This document shows positions 30,192-38,638 of a stretch of 64,000 nt of DNA, piece after piece. A program made the position numbers and the translations under genes. The stretch is from the NCBI RefSeq assembly GCF_023151555.2, contig NZ_CP100425.1:3038001-3102000 (forward strand). Reading direction: 5' to 3'. This DNA comes from Photobacterium sp. CCB-ST2H9. Lineage in GTDB: Bacteria > Pseudomonadota > Gammaproteobacteria > Enterobacterales > Vibrionaceae. Within the stretch, counting starts at the first letter, position 1. Each line of letters opens with the position of its first letter. The notes under the pieces were generated by a model. The model was not told the origin of the DNA, ran no database searches, and saw only the letters and a list, made by a program, of their open reading frames with translations.

Positions 30192-30512
30192 TCAGCCCGT
30201 ACAGGCTGATTGTGACACCACTGTATGATGCGTGATGGCCACACTTGCTTTGTCAATCAACTGGTTGAGCTGCTGACAGACCGGCACACCCGAGAATGCC
30301 TCTGTGACCGCTTTGGCATGGGCCATCGATTCCCAGTAAATGATATCGGTATATTCCTGACTCTCACTGCCTTTTGTCAACGAACGGTACAACAACCCCG
30401 GTTGTTGCAGCACCCAGGCCTGAAATGCTTCATTCGCCGTCATGAAATCGGACTCTGAAACGCCGGAAGCCAGTTTGAATTGAACGATTTCGACTACATT
30501 TTGTTGCGTCAT
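30192..30512 (-). CDS. ABM-fold (antibiotic biosynthesis monooxygenase-like) small protein
   Basis: The 106-residue protein has the ferredoxin-like ABM layout: VVEIVQFKLASGVSESDFM, a helix EAFQAWVLQQPGLLYRSL, then DIIYWESMAHAKAVTEAF. Family members include small cofactor-free oxygenases and many proteins of unknown role. The heme-degrading IsdG branch has the same fold, but I cannot see its Asn-Trp-His set here. A strong AAGGAGA ribosome site precedes the ATG. It is the first gene of a two-gene unit with the WYL regulator. Confidence 0.7.
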   Translation of the reverse strand: MTQQNVVEIVQFKLASGVSESDFMTANEAFQAWVLQQPGLLYRSLTKGSESQEYTDIIYWESMAHAKAVTEAFSGVPVCQQLNQLIDKASVAITHHTVVSQSACTG

Positions 30513-30740
30513 GTGATTTCTCCTTGGTTTGATTTCAAACGCAGTAAATCACACCGCTTTGTCAAGGAGTGTCAGTAGCTTGGATCAGACAGGAAAATAG
30601 ATCGCATATCCGGCATCCGGCTTGTGGCCAGATCGCCGACTTTTCAGCAGCACAAACGATTTGATTACAGTAGCGCCTGAATCTTGAAAACGCGCCAGGC
30701 ATTTTGGTCAATTCAGGCGAAGCAGACAGGATGCAGCGGT

Positions 30741-30995
30741 TTAGCGTCGTTTCCCCAGCAGCAACAGGAATGATTTCACACCGAACAGAAAAAAGGGCAC
30801 AGCGATCAGCAAAGCCCCCAGCGCCATCCCCTGATAGGCGAAACTTTCTGGCTCAGCATAATAGAAAGACTTGGTAAACATCTGATACGCAAGCAAGCAG
30901 AAATAAAAACAACCAATCGTAGAAATGGTCGTTCCCAGTAAGCTTTTGATCTTAGACCACAGAAACTCATTATTCGAGGCGTTATTTTCAAGCAT
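30741..30995 (-). CDS. small membrane protein of unknown function
   Basis: The 84-residue frame encodes two hydrophobic segments (about residues 17-37, TTISTIGCFYFCLLAYQMF, and 52-78, GMALGALLIAVPFFLFGVKSF), with charged ends and a KRR tail, so it looks like a genuine two-span inner-membrane protein. It is flanked by non-coding sequence, and the ribosome site is weak. I do not recognise the family, and no neighbour suggests a function. Confidence 0.5.
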   Translation of the reverse strand: MLENNASNNEFLWSKIKSLLGTTISTIGCFYFCLLAYQMFTKSFYYAEPESFAYQGMALGALLIAVPFFLFGVKSFLLLLGKRR

Positions 30996-31249
30996 CGGAC
31001 ATTCTCTTCACTAAGCCTCAACAGATATAAGGCACCAGATCATTTCATGCGGAAAGCTCACGGATAACATTAAATATGCTGTGCCCTGATGTGCACTTGC
31101 TCGCATCGCCCCACAGCAGCTGATGTTAAGATTTTCCGCACGTCTCCTTCCCCTGCTACCAACACGCGTCATGAATCCGTCACGCTAAGATTCATGGCTA
31201 TTGGAGGCGTTTTAAAGACCAGTCCGAAAACAACGCAGGAGCATCGCCC

Positions 31250-31864
31250 ATGGACATCACCTCGCCGCATACAGCACTGCATCACACGCTTCACCAGCTG
31301 ACGCCGGTTGACGATGAAGACTGGGCGCAACTTCTAATGCTGGCGCGCGAGGTCAGATACCGGGCCGGCGAAGCCATTTTTCATCCGGGAGACCGGACGC
31401 CGGAACTGCGCTTTATCAGTCAGGGACTGGCGTGCCACTATTACATCAAACCGGATGGTACCCGGCGGAATAAGTCCTTTCTGCAAACAGCAGATGTCGC
31501 TTCAAGCCTGTCTTCCATGCATACCGGCGAACCGGCCCGTTTTGGCTGTGAAGCATTGCAGGACACCCTGTGTCTGTCACTACCGTTTACGGCTTTCCGG
31601 CAGCTTTGCACAACACATCCGGTATGGCAGTCGCTCAGTCAGGCACTGCTCACCCGGCTGGCTTTGAAAAAAGAAACCCGAGAAGCAGATCTGCTACTGC
31701 TGTCACCCACAGAGCTGTACCAGCAGTTCTGCGCTCAGTATCCGGCCCTCCATCAAACACTCCGCAATTACCATATCGCCTCGTATCTGGGGATATCCGA
31801 AGTTTCGCTGTCGCGGATCCGTGCCCGGCTCGGTGTCCAGAATGCTTATCAGCGGCACATGTAA
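31250..31864 (+). CDS. Crp/Fnr-family regulator
   Basis: The 204-residue protein has an N-terminal cyclic-nucleotide-binding-like jelly roll (about residues 20-120, VRYRAGEAIFHPGDRTPELRF, ACHYYIKPDGTRRNKSF) and a C-terminal helical part with ASYLGISEVSLSRIRARLG, a helix-turn-helix recognition segment. It lacks the conserved cAMP-binding Arg-Ser pair, so the ligand is unknown. An AGGAG site precedes the ATG. The SDR gene follows about 105 bases later on the same strand, and the two may form a unit. Confidence 0.8.
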   Translation: MDITSPHTALHHTLHQLTPVDDEDWAQLLMLAREVRYRAGEAIFHPGDRTPELRFISQGLACHYYIKPDGTRRNKSFLQTADVASSLSSMHTGEPARFGCEALQDTLCLSLPFTAFRQLCTTHPVWQSLSQALLTRLALKKETREADLLLLSPTELYQQFCAQYPALHQTLRNYHIASYLGISEVSLSRIRARLGVQNAYQRHM

Positions 31865-31970
31865 AACCAAAATCAGGCCGTTTTAACCTTTGTTAAAGTG
31901 TTTCCCGCCCGGCGGCCTTAATGTGCTCCTGTACCTATATCAAGGCCGTGAAACGGCAACAGGAGGACAC

Positions 31971-32759
31971 ATGAAACCACAAAAACTGATCGGCAAAACC
32001 ATTGTGATTTCCGGCGGCAGCTCAGGTATCGGGCTTGAACTGGTCAAACGGCTGCAGCCGGAAAATACGGTGATCGTGCTGGGACGGGATAAAGAAAAAC
32101 TGGCACGGCTGGAAGCGCGGGGCGTGGTGACATTCAGCCTGGATATTGCCGAGAAAAATGAGCGCCATGCTTTGTTTCGCTGGCTGGATGATCATTACCC
32201 GAATTTTGATGTCCTGATCAACAACGCAGGCTGGAGCCGCCCGCACAATCTGGCAGCGCGGCAACCCGACAGCGCTGACCGTGAACCCGACCATGAACAT
32301 GAACATGACGACCACTGTGAAGATTACGAGCTGGAACTGCGCCATAATCTGGAAGCCCATATCGGCATGACCCTCAATGCCCTGCCCCGGCTGCTGCAAC
32401 AACCCGGCGCCATGATTATCAATGTCACCACCGGGCTGGTGTACAACCCGAAAGCGGCTAATCCGTACTACTGTGCTGCCAAAGCCGGACTGCACAGTTT
32501 TACCCAGAGCCTGCGCGAACAGGTGAAAAATTACGACCTGCGGGTGGTGGAAGTCCTGCCGCCGCTGGTCGACACGCCTTTTCACCAGAACGGATTACCG
32601 GCAACGGTCCGGGCGATGACACCACAGCGCGTGGCCCATGAAACCATCACCGGATTACAACGGAACCACGATGAGATCCGGGTCGGCCTGTCGAAACTGG
32701 CTTATGTCCTTGGCCGGGTCACCCCCTCGGTCGGCTTTCATCTCGTCAACCGGCAGTAA
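31971..32759 (+). CDS. short-chain dehydrogenase/reductase (DltE-like) with acidic/His-rich insert
   Basis: The 262-residue protein has the SDR signatures in order: nucleotide-binding ISGGSSGIGLELV (about 11-23), NNAG near 85, the catalytic Tyr-x3-Lys in NPYYCAAKAGLHSF (about 163-170), and the TGLVYNP strand before it. This is the DltE-type uncharacterised SDR group. I start at 31971, after a near-perfect AGGAGG site, instead of 81 bases upstream. Between the NNAG motif and the NLEAHIG helix is an insert with DHEHEHDDHCEDYE-type composition that could bind a metal. It lies downstream of the Crp/Fnr-like gene. Confidence 0.82.
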   Translation: MKPQKLIGKTIVISGGSSGIGLELVKRLQPENTVIVLGRDKEKLARLEARGVVTFSLDIAEKNERHALFRWLDDHYPNFDVLINNAGWSRPHNLAARQPDSADREPDHEHEHDDHCEDYELELRHNLEAHIGMTLNALPRLLQQPGAMIINVTTGLVYNPKAANPYYCAAKAGLHSFTQSLREQVKNYDLRVVEVLPPLVDTPFHQNGLPATVRAMTPQRVAHETITGLQRNHDEIRVGLSKLAYVLGRVTPSVGFHLVNRQ

Positions 32760-32854
32760 TACCTGACATCGCAGATACAGCCCTCTGAACTCAGTACAAA
32801 CAACTGAACACAAGTGAGGGCTGTTCCGGAGAAAGCTTTCAGTGGCGCGCTGAA

Positions 32855-33526
32855 TCATTCCTGATGCGCGCGCTCGTGCCACCGATCGCCATAAGGTGCA
32901 CGGTAATCCGGCGTCGGGATCGACTCATGCAAATCAGCAGCAGCTTTCAGCGGCCCAATCACTGTCCGGTACGGCATCATTCCGGCCCAGACCGGCACAT
33001 CCAGATCCGCCAGATCATCTTTCACATCTCCGTTGCTGATCTTCACCGACGCCTCGCTGAGCGGGATCCGTAACACCGACGTTGCAGCCAGCTCTCTGGC
33101 ATTGCTCAGCCGGATTTCCTGCGTCCGCCCCGGGGCAATCTGCTCAATAAAATGATTCAGCAGGCGATCCTTCTCCAATGCATCTTCAACCGTTTCAAAC
33201 TGACCAAAAACCACTGCAGAGCGGTAATGCGCACTGTGGTGAAAGGCGGAACGGGCCAGCACCCAGCCGTCAAACAGGGTGAAAGTCAGACAGCTCTGCT
33301 CCGCCTTTTTGAGCGCACGGATCAGGCGGCTGTTGTTGGCACCGTGAATATAAACATGCTGATCCACCCGCCAGGCCAGCATCGGAATCACCACCGGGCC
33401 CTGTGCCTCATTCACCGCAATATGTGCGATCAGGCTTTGATCGATGATCTGATACAGTTTTTCCTGTTCAACGGCAGCTTTGTGCGACGCTTTTTTGATC
33501 GTGGTTCTTGGTGTGGTCGATAACAT
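32855..33526 (-). CDS. FMN-binding split-barrel protein of the pyridoxamine 5'-phosphate oxidase family
   Basis: The 223-residue protein has the Pyridox_ox_2/NimA-like split-barrel layout: YQIIDQSLIAHIAVNEAQGPVVIPMLAWRV, VYIHGANNSRLIRALKKA, and SAFHHSAHYRSAVVFGQF. Family members bind FMN and reduce or bind small substrates; no specific role can be assigned. I place the start at 33526 (AGGGA site six bases upstream), 28 codons inside the longest frame, whose extra N-terminus is Cys-rich and unlike the family. It stands between the convergent SDR gene and the upstream MFS gene on the same strand. Confidence 0.78.
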   Translation of the reverse strand: MLSTTPRTTIKKASHKAAVEQEKLYQIIDQSLIAHIAVNEAQGPVVIPMLAWRVDQHVYIHGANNSRLIRALKKAEQSCLTFTLFDGWVLARSAFHHSAHYRSAVVFGQFETVEDALEKDRLLNHFIEQIAPGRTQEIRLSNARELAATSVLRIPLSEASVKISNGDVKDDLADLDVPVWAGMMPYRTVIGPLKAAADLHESIPTPDYRAPYGDRWHERAHQE

Positions 33527-33623
33527 AACATCCCTGCATTCAGTACATTTCAGATAATACGGGCAATGTACTGCGCAACTGGCCTGATTTTCAGAGCCAG
33601 TTTCAAACAAAGGGTGGGGCCAG

Positions 33624-35075
33624 TTATGCGCTGACCTGAACGACTTTCACCCGGCCCCGTATCAAAAACACACTCACAACCGACACCAAAAACGCCACAA
33701 TCAGCAACACAACATTGGTGTGCACGAAGGCTTCCTGAGAGCTTGAAATCGCTGGGTTCAGCAGCTGAGATTGCCCGGCCTGCTCCAGCGAACCAGAACC
33801 CGACTGCGTCAGGCTCGCACTCAGCAGGGAGCCATACAGCGCCACAGCCACAGCTTCGCTGCCCAAACGGAAAGTGTTCAGCAATCCGGCAGCCATACCG
33901 GTTTCATGCGGACCGACACAACCCAAAGCTTCCCCATCCACCAAACCGGCAGACATCCCCATGCCCATCCCGATCATCAGCAGCGACACAGCAATCATCC
34001 CGAAAGAATTGAGCGGATCAACCGACACCAGCAACAACGCAGTACCCGTCAGCAGACTGCCCAGACTCAGGCACATCAGCCGGTCAGGGCTGATGCTTCT
34101 GGCGGCCAGTCTTCCGGCAATCAGCGGAAAGATAAGCACCGGCGAGGTCAGAAACAGCATTGTGAAACCCGCCTTTGAGGGCGGCATCTGCATGGCACCG
34201 GTCAGATAAGTCGGGAAGTAAGTCAGTAAAGTCACAAAGGTAAAACTCGCAGCCACAGGTACCAGTATCAGCCCTGAAAATCGGCGGTTTCTGAGCAGCG
34301 CCAGATTCAACACCGGTTGCGCTGACCGGCTGACCCTAAACACAAAAGCAGCCAGCAACAACACCGCCATCACAGCACTCATCAGGGTTTCGAGACTGAG
34401 CCAGCCCCAGTCGGCACCCTGCGATATTGTCAGCATCATCAGCAACATCGTGCCGATAAAGAGTGCGGCCCCCGTCACATCTAACCTGCCGGTTCGCTGA
34501 TTGGCTGGCAGATCCGCAGGTATATAGACACTGAGTATGAGCACGATGCATAAGACCCCGGCATGCAGTCCGAAAATCGCCGGCCAACCCGACCATTCCA
34601 GCAATGCACCGGAGATCGTCGGCCCCAGCGTAATCCCCAGTCCAGCCGTCATACCAAAGAGTGCAAAAGCCCGGGTACGCTGGTGCCCCTCAAACACGCT
34701 GATCAGAATCGCACTGCCGCACGCGAAGATCGCAGCCCCGCCGATACCGGCCATTGCCCGGAACAGATCCAGCCACAGCACGTCCGGCGAGAACAGTGAA
34801 CCGGCAGAAGCCAGCGCATAAAGGCACGCTCCGGTTATGAATGCGCGTTTCCGGCCGAGGCTGTCTGAAAGGGTGCCCCAAATCAGCGTAAAGCAGGCAA
34901 AAGTCAGGTTAAACGCATTGACCACCCACTGAAGACGGGTGGAGTCGGCCTGCAAATCTGCGCTGATAAAAGGCAGTGCAACGGCCGTCCCTGAAATAGA
35001 ACCGGGTACGACAAACACAGCAAGCAGCACCGCTGCCAGAATGAAGCTGGGGTGTGGCGACTTTGTCTCAATCAT
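33624..35075 (-). CDS. MFS transporter, DHA2 (14-segment) drug efflux type
   Basis: The 483-residue protein has about 14 hydrophobic segments and MFS motifs: LIWGTLSDSLGRKRAFITG (motif A) near residue 60 and GMTAGLGITLGPTISGALLE (motif C) near 145. This points to a proton-driven exporter of the EmrB/QacA group; the substrate is unknown. I start at 35075 (AAGGA site) because the longer frame begins with non-membrane sequence before MIETKSPHPSF. It is divergent from the ArsR-type gene, with a palindrome between them, which suggests local repression. Confidence 0.87.
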   Translation of the reverse strand: MIETKSPHPSFILAAVLLAVFVVPGSISGTAVALPFISADLQADSTRLQWVVNAFNLTFACFTLIWGTLSDSLGRKRAFITGACLYALASAGSLFSPDVLWLDLFRAMAGIGGAAIFACGSAILISVFEGHQRTRAFALFGMTAGLGITLGPTISGALLEWSGWPAIFGLHAGVLCIVLILSVYIPADLPANQRTGRLDVTGAALFIGTMLLMMLTISQGADWGWLSLETLMSAVMAVLLLAAFVFRVSRSAQPVLNLALLRNRRFSGLILVPVAASFTFVTLLTYFPTYLTGAMQMPPSKAGFTMLFLTSPVLIFPLIAGRLAARSISPDRLMCLSLGSLLTGTALLLVSVDPLNSFGMIAVSLLMIGMGMGMSAGLVDGEALGCVGPHETGMAAGLLNTFRLGSEAVAVALYGSLLSASLTQSGSGSLEQAGQSQLLNPAISSSQEAFVHTNVVLLIVAFLVSVVSVFLIRGRVKVVQVSA

Positions 35076-35193
35076 CTTGCGTCCTTCGAATTGACTTCGC
35101 GGTTGATATGCAGGGCAACGGTCTTCCATGACATTGTTTCCTGTTGCCACTACAATGGTTTGAGTTAAACCTTACGTACAATTATTTTCATAC

Positions 35194-35211
35194 GTTCGAA
35201 TTTTTTCGAAC
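35194..35211. promoter_or_regulatory. candidate ArsR-type operator
   Basis: GTTCGAA (35194-35200) and TTCGAAC (35205-35211) form a perfect seven-base inverted repeat with a four-base spacer. It lies in the gap between the divergent MFS transporter and the ArsR-type regulator, the expected place for the regulator's binding site. Confidence 0.5.
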
Positions 35212-35272
35212 CTTAAAGAGAACCTTTGGCTATGTCAATGGTTTTATATTTTCATCTATTCGGAAAATGACC

Positions 35273-35584
35273 ATGCCGGAACAGGAAAAAAGCGACAGCT
35301 GCGGGCAGGCAGCCATGTTAGACATCCTCAAAGCCCTGGCCCATCCCATCAGGCTGAAGATCATGCTTGATTTGCTTCACGACGAAGAAAATGCAGAGCG
35401 TCACTGCACTTCATTCGGGCTGACCGTCTCCAAAGCCACCCGCTCTCATCACTTCAAGATCCTGAAAGATGCCGGGCTGATCTCCCACGTTGACCGCGGA
35501 AACTGCTCTCTGGCCAAACTGCGACGGGAAGCTTTGGAACAGGAATATCCGGGGTTACTTCAATTTCTGAAACACAACGGATAA
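35273..35584 (+). CDS. ArsR-family winged-helix regulator
   Basis: The 103-residue protein has the ArsR-type core: LDILKALAHPIRLKIMLDLL followed by TVSKATRSHHFKILKDAGLIS and a DRGNCSLAKLRREAL wing. A lone Cys pair is not arranged as a clear metal site (cysteines near residues 11 and 38), so it may sense something other than metals. I start at 35273 (MPEQEKS) because GGAA lies eight bases upstream and the longer frame adds unrelated sequence. It is divergent from the DHA2 exporter and probably controls it. Confidence 0.8.
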   Translation: MPEQEKSDSCGQAAMLDILKALAHPIRLKIMLDLLHDEENAERHCTSFGLTVSKATRSHHFKILKDAGLISHVDRGNCSLAKLRREALEQEYPGLLQFLKHNG

Positions 35585-35660
35585 CGCAGGAAAAATGATC
35601 GGCAGCCGTTAAACTGGTCTGTTCATTTTCATCTGAATCATCCGCTTGTAAGGTCCGGTT

Positions 35661-37148
35661 ATGCCTCGCCCGAATCCAACCCCGATTGAAACCGGTGATC
35701 TCTCGATCGCCAGCGGAACCGGGACGCGTCAGGAACGCCTGTTTCATGCGATCCGAACGAAGATTGTCCGTCATCTGTGGCCCACGGGCGGAAAACTGCC
35801 GTCCACCCGCAAGCTGGCGCAGGAACTGGCACTGAGCCGAAACACGGTGACGGCCGCCTACGAGCAGCTGGTCGCCGAAGGTTACATTGAGAGCCGTCTG
35901 GGATCCGGCTTTTATGTCACCGTCGAACTGCCGGATCATTACCTGCCCGCTTTATTATCGTCACCGGCCAGAGCACCGGTTCAGCCGACTCTGGACATCA
36001 ATGCCCCGTTTGCACCGGGCGTGCCGGATCTGGCCGCCTTTCCTGCCGCCAAATGGCAAAAGCTGCTGCAGCGCCATGCCGGACGCCAAGCCCTGATGGG
36101 AAATCAGGACTTGCAGGGCTTACCCGAACTGCGCCAGGCAATATCCGACTATCTGGCTACCAGCCGTTCGGTCCACTGTGATCCCGGCCGAATCCTCATT
36201 ACGTCCGGCGCCCAGCAGGCCCTCTCACTGGCCTTGATGGCCACGCTCAGCCGCGGCGCTCAAATCCTGATGGAGCAGCCGGGATATACACAAATGCGCA
36301 AGATCATCGACTGGCAGGGCTACGATGACTTGCCGCTGCCGGTTCTGCCTTCACTGGGGCTGGATGTCGACGCGGTGCTGAGCAGTTCGGCCCATGCGCT
36401 CTATCTCACCCCCAGTAATCAGTACCCGATGGGAACAACGCTCAATACCGAGCAACGACTCAGACTGATTGAATGGGCGGTGCAGGGAAAGCGCTGGATC
36501 ATCGAAGACGACTATGACAGTGAGTTCCAGTTTGCCCACCGTCCCTACACCAGCATGCAGGGATTAGCAGGACAGATGGGGAACGATCAGCAGATCCTCT
36601 ATGCCGGTTCATTCAGTAAAGTCATGTTTAACGGCCTGCGGCTGGGCTATCTGGTGGTGCCGGCCGAACTGATGCCGCGCTGCCTGATGCTCAAAGATGC
36701 CCTGACCGGCGATACACCCGCCCTGACACAGGCTGCCCTGGCAGATTTTATTCAGGAAGGGGATCTGCTGCGTCATATCCGCAAAATGCGTCGGTTGTAC
36801 AAAGAAAAACATCAGCGGATGCTGGCCATGATTGCCCGGTATTTTGGCGACACACTGGAAGTTATCAGCCAGCCCGCCGGGTTACATCTCACCGTCAAAT
36901 GGCAGCATGGGATGGACGAAATGACCTTTGTGAAGACAGCAGAAGCCGCAGGAATTGTCCTGCGGCCGCTGAGTTATTATGAACATGCACAGCCATCCGC
37001 CAGATGCTGGCAAGGGGCCGTCCTTGGCTTTGGCAATGTCTCGCTGAATGCTATCGAACCGCTGATTGCCCGTCTGGCAGACCTGTTCCATCACAACACA
37101 CCGACCAGGCAACCCGACCAGACTCAGTGCAGACGATCTCCGCGATAG
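35661..37148 (+). CDS. MocR-type regulator (GntR HTH fused to aminotransferase-like domain)
   Basis: The 495-residue protein has an N-terminal GntR winged helix (about residues 25-95, GGKLPSTRKLAQELALSRNTVTAAYEQLVAEGYI). A type I aminotransferase-fold domain follows with ITSGAQQALSLAL and EDDYDSEFQF. The PLP-lysine region is AGSFSKVMFNGLRLGYLVVP near residue 316-335. MocR proteins bind PLP and control vitamin B6, GABA or taurine genes. No divergent target gene is present here; the ArsR gene lies upstream on the same strand. Its 3' end overlaps the convergent thioredoxin-like gene by 25 bases. An AAGG site precedes the ATG. Confidence 0.88.
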   Translation: MPRPNPTPIETGDLSIASGTGTRQERLFHAIRTKIVRHLWPTGGKLPSTRKLAQELALSRNTVTAAYEQLVAEGYIESRLGSGFYVTVELPDHYLPALLSSPARAPVQPTLDINAPFAPGVPDLAAFPAAKWQKLLQRHAGRQALMGNQDLQGLPELRQAISDYLATSRSVHCDPGRILITSGAQQALSLALMATLSRGAQILMEQPGYTQMRKIIDWQGYDDLPLPVLPSLGLDVDAVLSSSAHALYLTPSNQYPMGTTLNTEQRLRLIEWAVQGKRWIIEDDYDSEFQFAHRPYTSMQGLAGQMGNDQQILYAGSFSKVMFNGLRLGYLVVPAELMPRCLMLKDALTGDTPALTQAALADFIQEGDLLRHIRKMRRLYKEKHQRMLAMIARYFGDTLEVISQPAGLHLTVKWQHGMDEMTFVKTAEAAGIVLRPLSYYEHAQPSARCWQGAVLGFGNVSLNAIEPLIARLADLFHHNTPTRQPDQTQCRRSPR

Positions 37149-38089
37149 ACGATGCGTCCGTCACGGCCGACATCCACCTGATACGGTGTGGCATGAATAC
37201 CGTACTGGGTGAAAACACTGTTGTCGGTATCAAAGATCAGTGGTGCCGTCAGACCAAATTTTTCAGCAAAGGCTGACGCAATCGACGCATCAATATAATA
37301 ACCGCTGATCACGCCCACCCAGCGCCGTGCGCTGTCTTTTGCCACCCGTTGCTGCCACTGCGCAATCTTCTGCTCACAATCCGGGAAATGCGGCATCGGA
37401 CACAAGGCATCCAGAAACACTAAAGAAACCGGCTGCTGCGCCTGACCCTGCTGCAACAGTGCTGCCAAAGAGACCGGTTGATCCGACATCGTCTGGCGCT
37501 GAAATAATGGCGCGGTATCCCCCACATGAGGAACAACATAAGGCTTTGCTTTGACCGGCGTACTTGCGGCTGCCGTCGGTGGCTGCAGTGCATCCCAGGT
37601 TTGGGCTTTTGCTTCGGCCGTTTTTCTGCCCGGCTCAAGGTAGTCCAGCAAGGCTTCATTGCTGCCACTGAACACGACCTTACCTTTCTCAATCAGGACA
37701 TGGGCCGGGGTCTGCCACAAACCGAAGCCTGTCAGTAAATGCCGTCCGCGATCCAGCACAATGGGAGCCACTTGCGGATAGTATCCCTGAAATTCCAGCA
37801 GCTGGGCCCGGGTAACATTGATCTCCGGCTGAACCCAGATCCGATCCGTACGTTTCTGAAAAGATTCCGGCAGGCTCGCCACAAACGCTTCCGGGCCTGA
37901 ACCGGCATAGCTGGCCCAGATTTCGATGAACACCAGATGCGTGATCCGGTTCTCGTTCAGCTGCACCGGTGTCCCGGCCAGTGTCTGTTGTTTTTCCAGC
38001 AGCGATACGGCAGGTTCAGACTGAACCAACGCCGAAAAACACAGGCTGGCCAGTACGGGTAGAGTGTATAAAATCGTCAATCGTTTCAT
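37124..38089 (-). CDS. periplasmic protein with two thioredoxin-like domains, first lacking CXXC
   Basis: The 321-residue protein has a signal peptide (MKRLTILYTLPVLASLCFSALVQS). The first thioredoxin-like domain (about 30-160) reads IEIWASYAGSGPEAF where the active-site CXXC is expected, so it cannot do dithiol chemistry. The second domain (about 180-320) has LDALCPMPHFPDCEQ, two cysteines eight apart, in a peroxiredoxin/TlpA-like setting, ending in PYQVDVGRDGRIVYRGD. I use the ATG at 38089 (GGAGG upstream). It is third in a unit with the TlpA-like and CcdA-like genes (19-base gap), so it is probably an electron acceptor of that pathway. Confidence 0.7.
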   Translation of the reverse strand: MKRLTILYTLPVLASLCFSALVQSEPAVSLLEKQQTLAGTPVQLNENRITHLVFIEIWASYAGSGPEAFVASLPESFQKRTDRIWVQPEINVTRAQLLEFQGYYPQVAPIVLDRGRHLLTGFGLWQTPAHVLIEKGKVVFSGSNEALLDYLEPGRKTAEAKAQTWDALQPPTAAASTPVKAKPYVVPHVGDTAPLFQRQTMSDQPVSLAALLQQGQAQQPVSLVFLDALCPMPHFPDCEQKIAQWQQRVAKDSARRWVGVISGYYIDASIASAFAEKFGLTAPLIFDTDNSVFTQYGIHATPYQVDVGRDGRIVYRGDRLH

Positions 38090-38108
38090 GGTGTTGTCCT
38101 CCGAACAT

Positions 38109-38627
38109 TCAGTGCTGTGCGACGTCTTGCTGACCCCAGCTTTCAATCAGCTGATCCAGTTGATCGGTTGCCAGAAACGTGCGGTAGGCCACCTTGCCGT
38201 TTTTATCGATCAATACATGATAAGGGGTGCCAACCACCTGATATTTCTGAGTAATTTCCCCCTTCCGATCAAAAATAGTCGGGACGCTGTAGCCTTCCTG
38301 CCGGAAAAACTGCTGAATATTTGCAACGGAATCATTCAGGCCAATATTCACGGACACCACAGCGATATCATCGCCATACTGTTGTTCAATGGCATTCAGA
38401 TGCGGCATTTCAGATTTGCAGTAGTTGCACCAGGTTGCCCAGAATTTGAGATACACCGGCTTCTTCCCCAGATAATCCGCGATGTTAAAGGTTTGACCCG
38501 ACAGCGTTTTCGCCTGAAACACCGGCGCTGCTTCATCCAGTTCAATGGCCTGTACAGCCGGTATTGATATCGCAAGCGCGAAAGCCGCAGCCTGCATTCC
38601 TCGGTTGATCAAAACAGACATTTTCAT
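38109..38627 (-). CDS. TlpA-like periplasmic thioredoxin
   Basis: The 172-residue protein has a signal peptide ending PAVQA. A TlpA/ResA-type thioredoxin fold follows: FQAKTLSGQTFNIADYLGKKPVYLKFWATWCNYCKSEMPHL with active site WCNYC, and the cis-proline region VVGTPYHVLIDKNGKV. It should take electrons from the CcdA-like membrane protein encoded 11 bases upstream and pass them to periplasmic thiols. I start at 38627 (GGAGA site); the longest frame adds non-signal sequence. Confidence 0.85.
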   Translation of the reverse strand: MKMSVLINRGMQAAAFALAISIPAVQAIELDEAAPVFQAKTLSGQTFNIADYLGKKPVYLKFWATWCNYCKSEMPHLNAIEQQYGDDIAVVSVNIGLNDSVANIQQFFRQEGYSVPTIFDRKGEITQKYQVVGTPYHVLIDKNGKVAYRTFLATDQLDQLIESWGQQDVAQH

Positions 38628-38638
38628 CACATCTCCAT

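Noticed and set aside
30192..30512. ABM-fold protein as an IsdG-type heme oxygenase that would complete the heme locus
   Set aside because: The catalytic Asn-Trp-His set is not visible, and the gene is more than 11 kb from the Slam locus beside its own regulator.
32855..33526. FMN split-barrel protein as a HugZ-type heme-degrading enzyme
   Set aside because: It looks like the Pyridox_ox_2/NimA branch and lacks the HugZ C-terminal histidine region; it is not near the heme locus.
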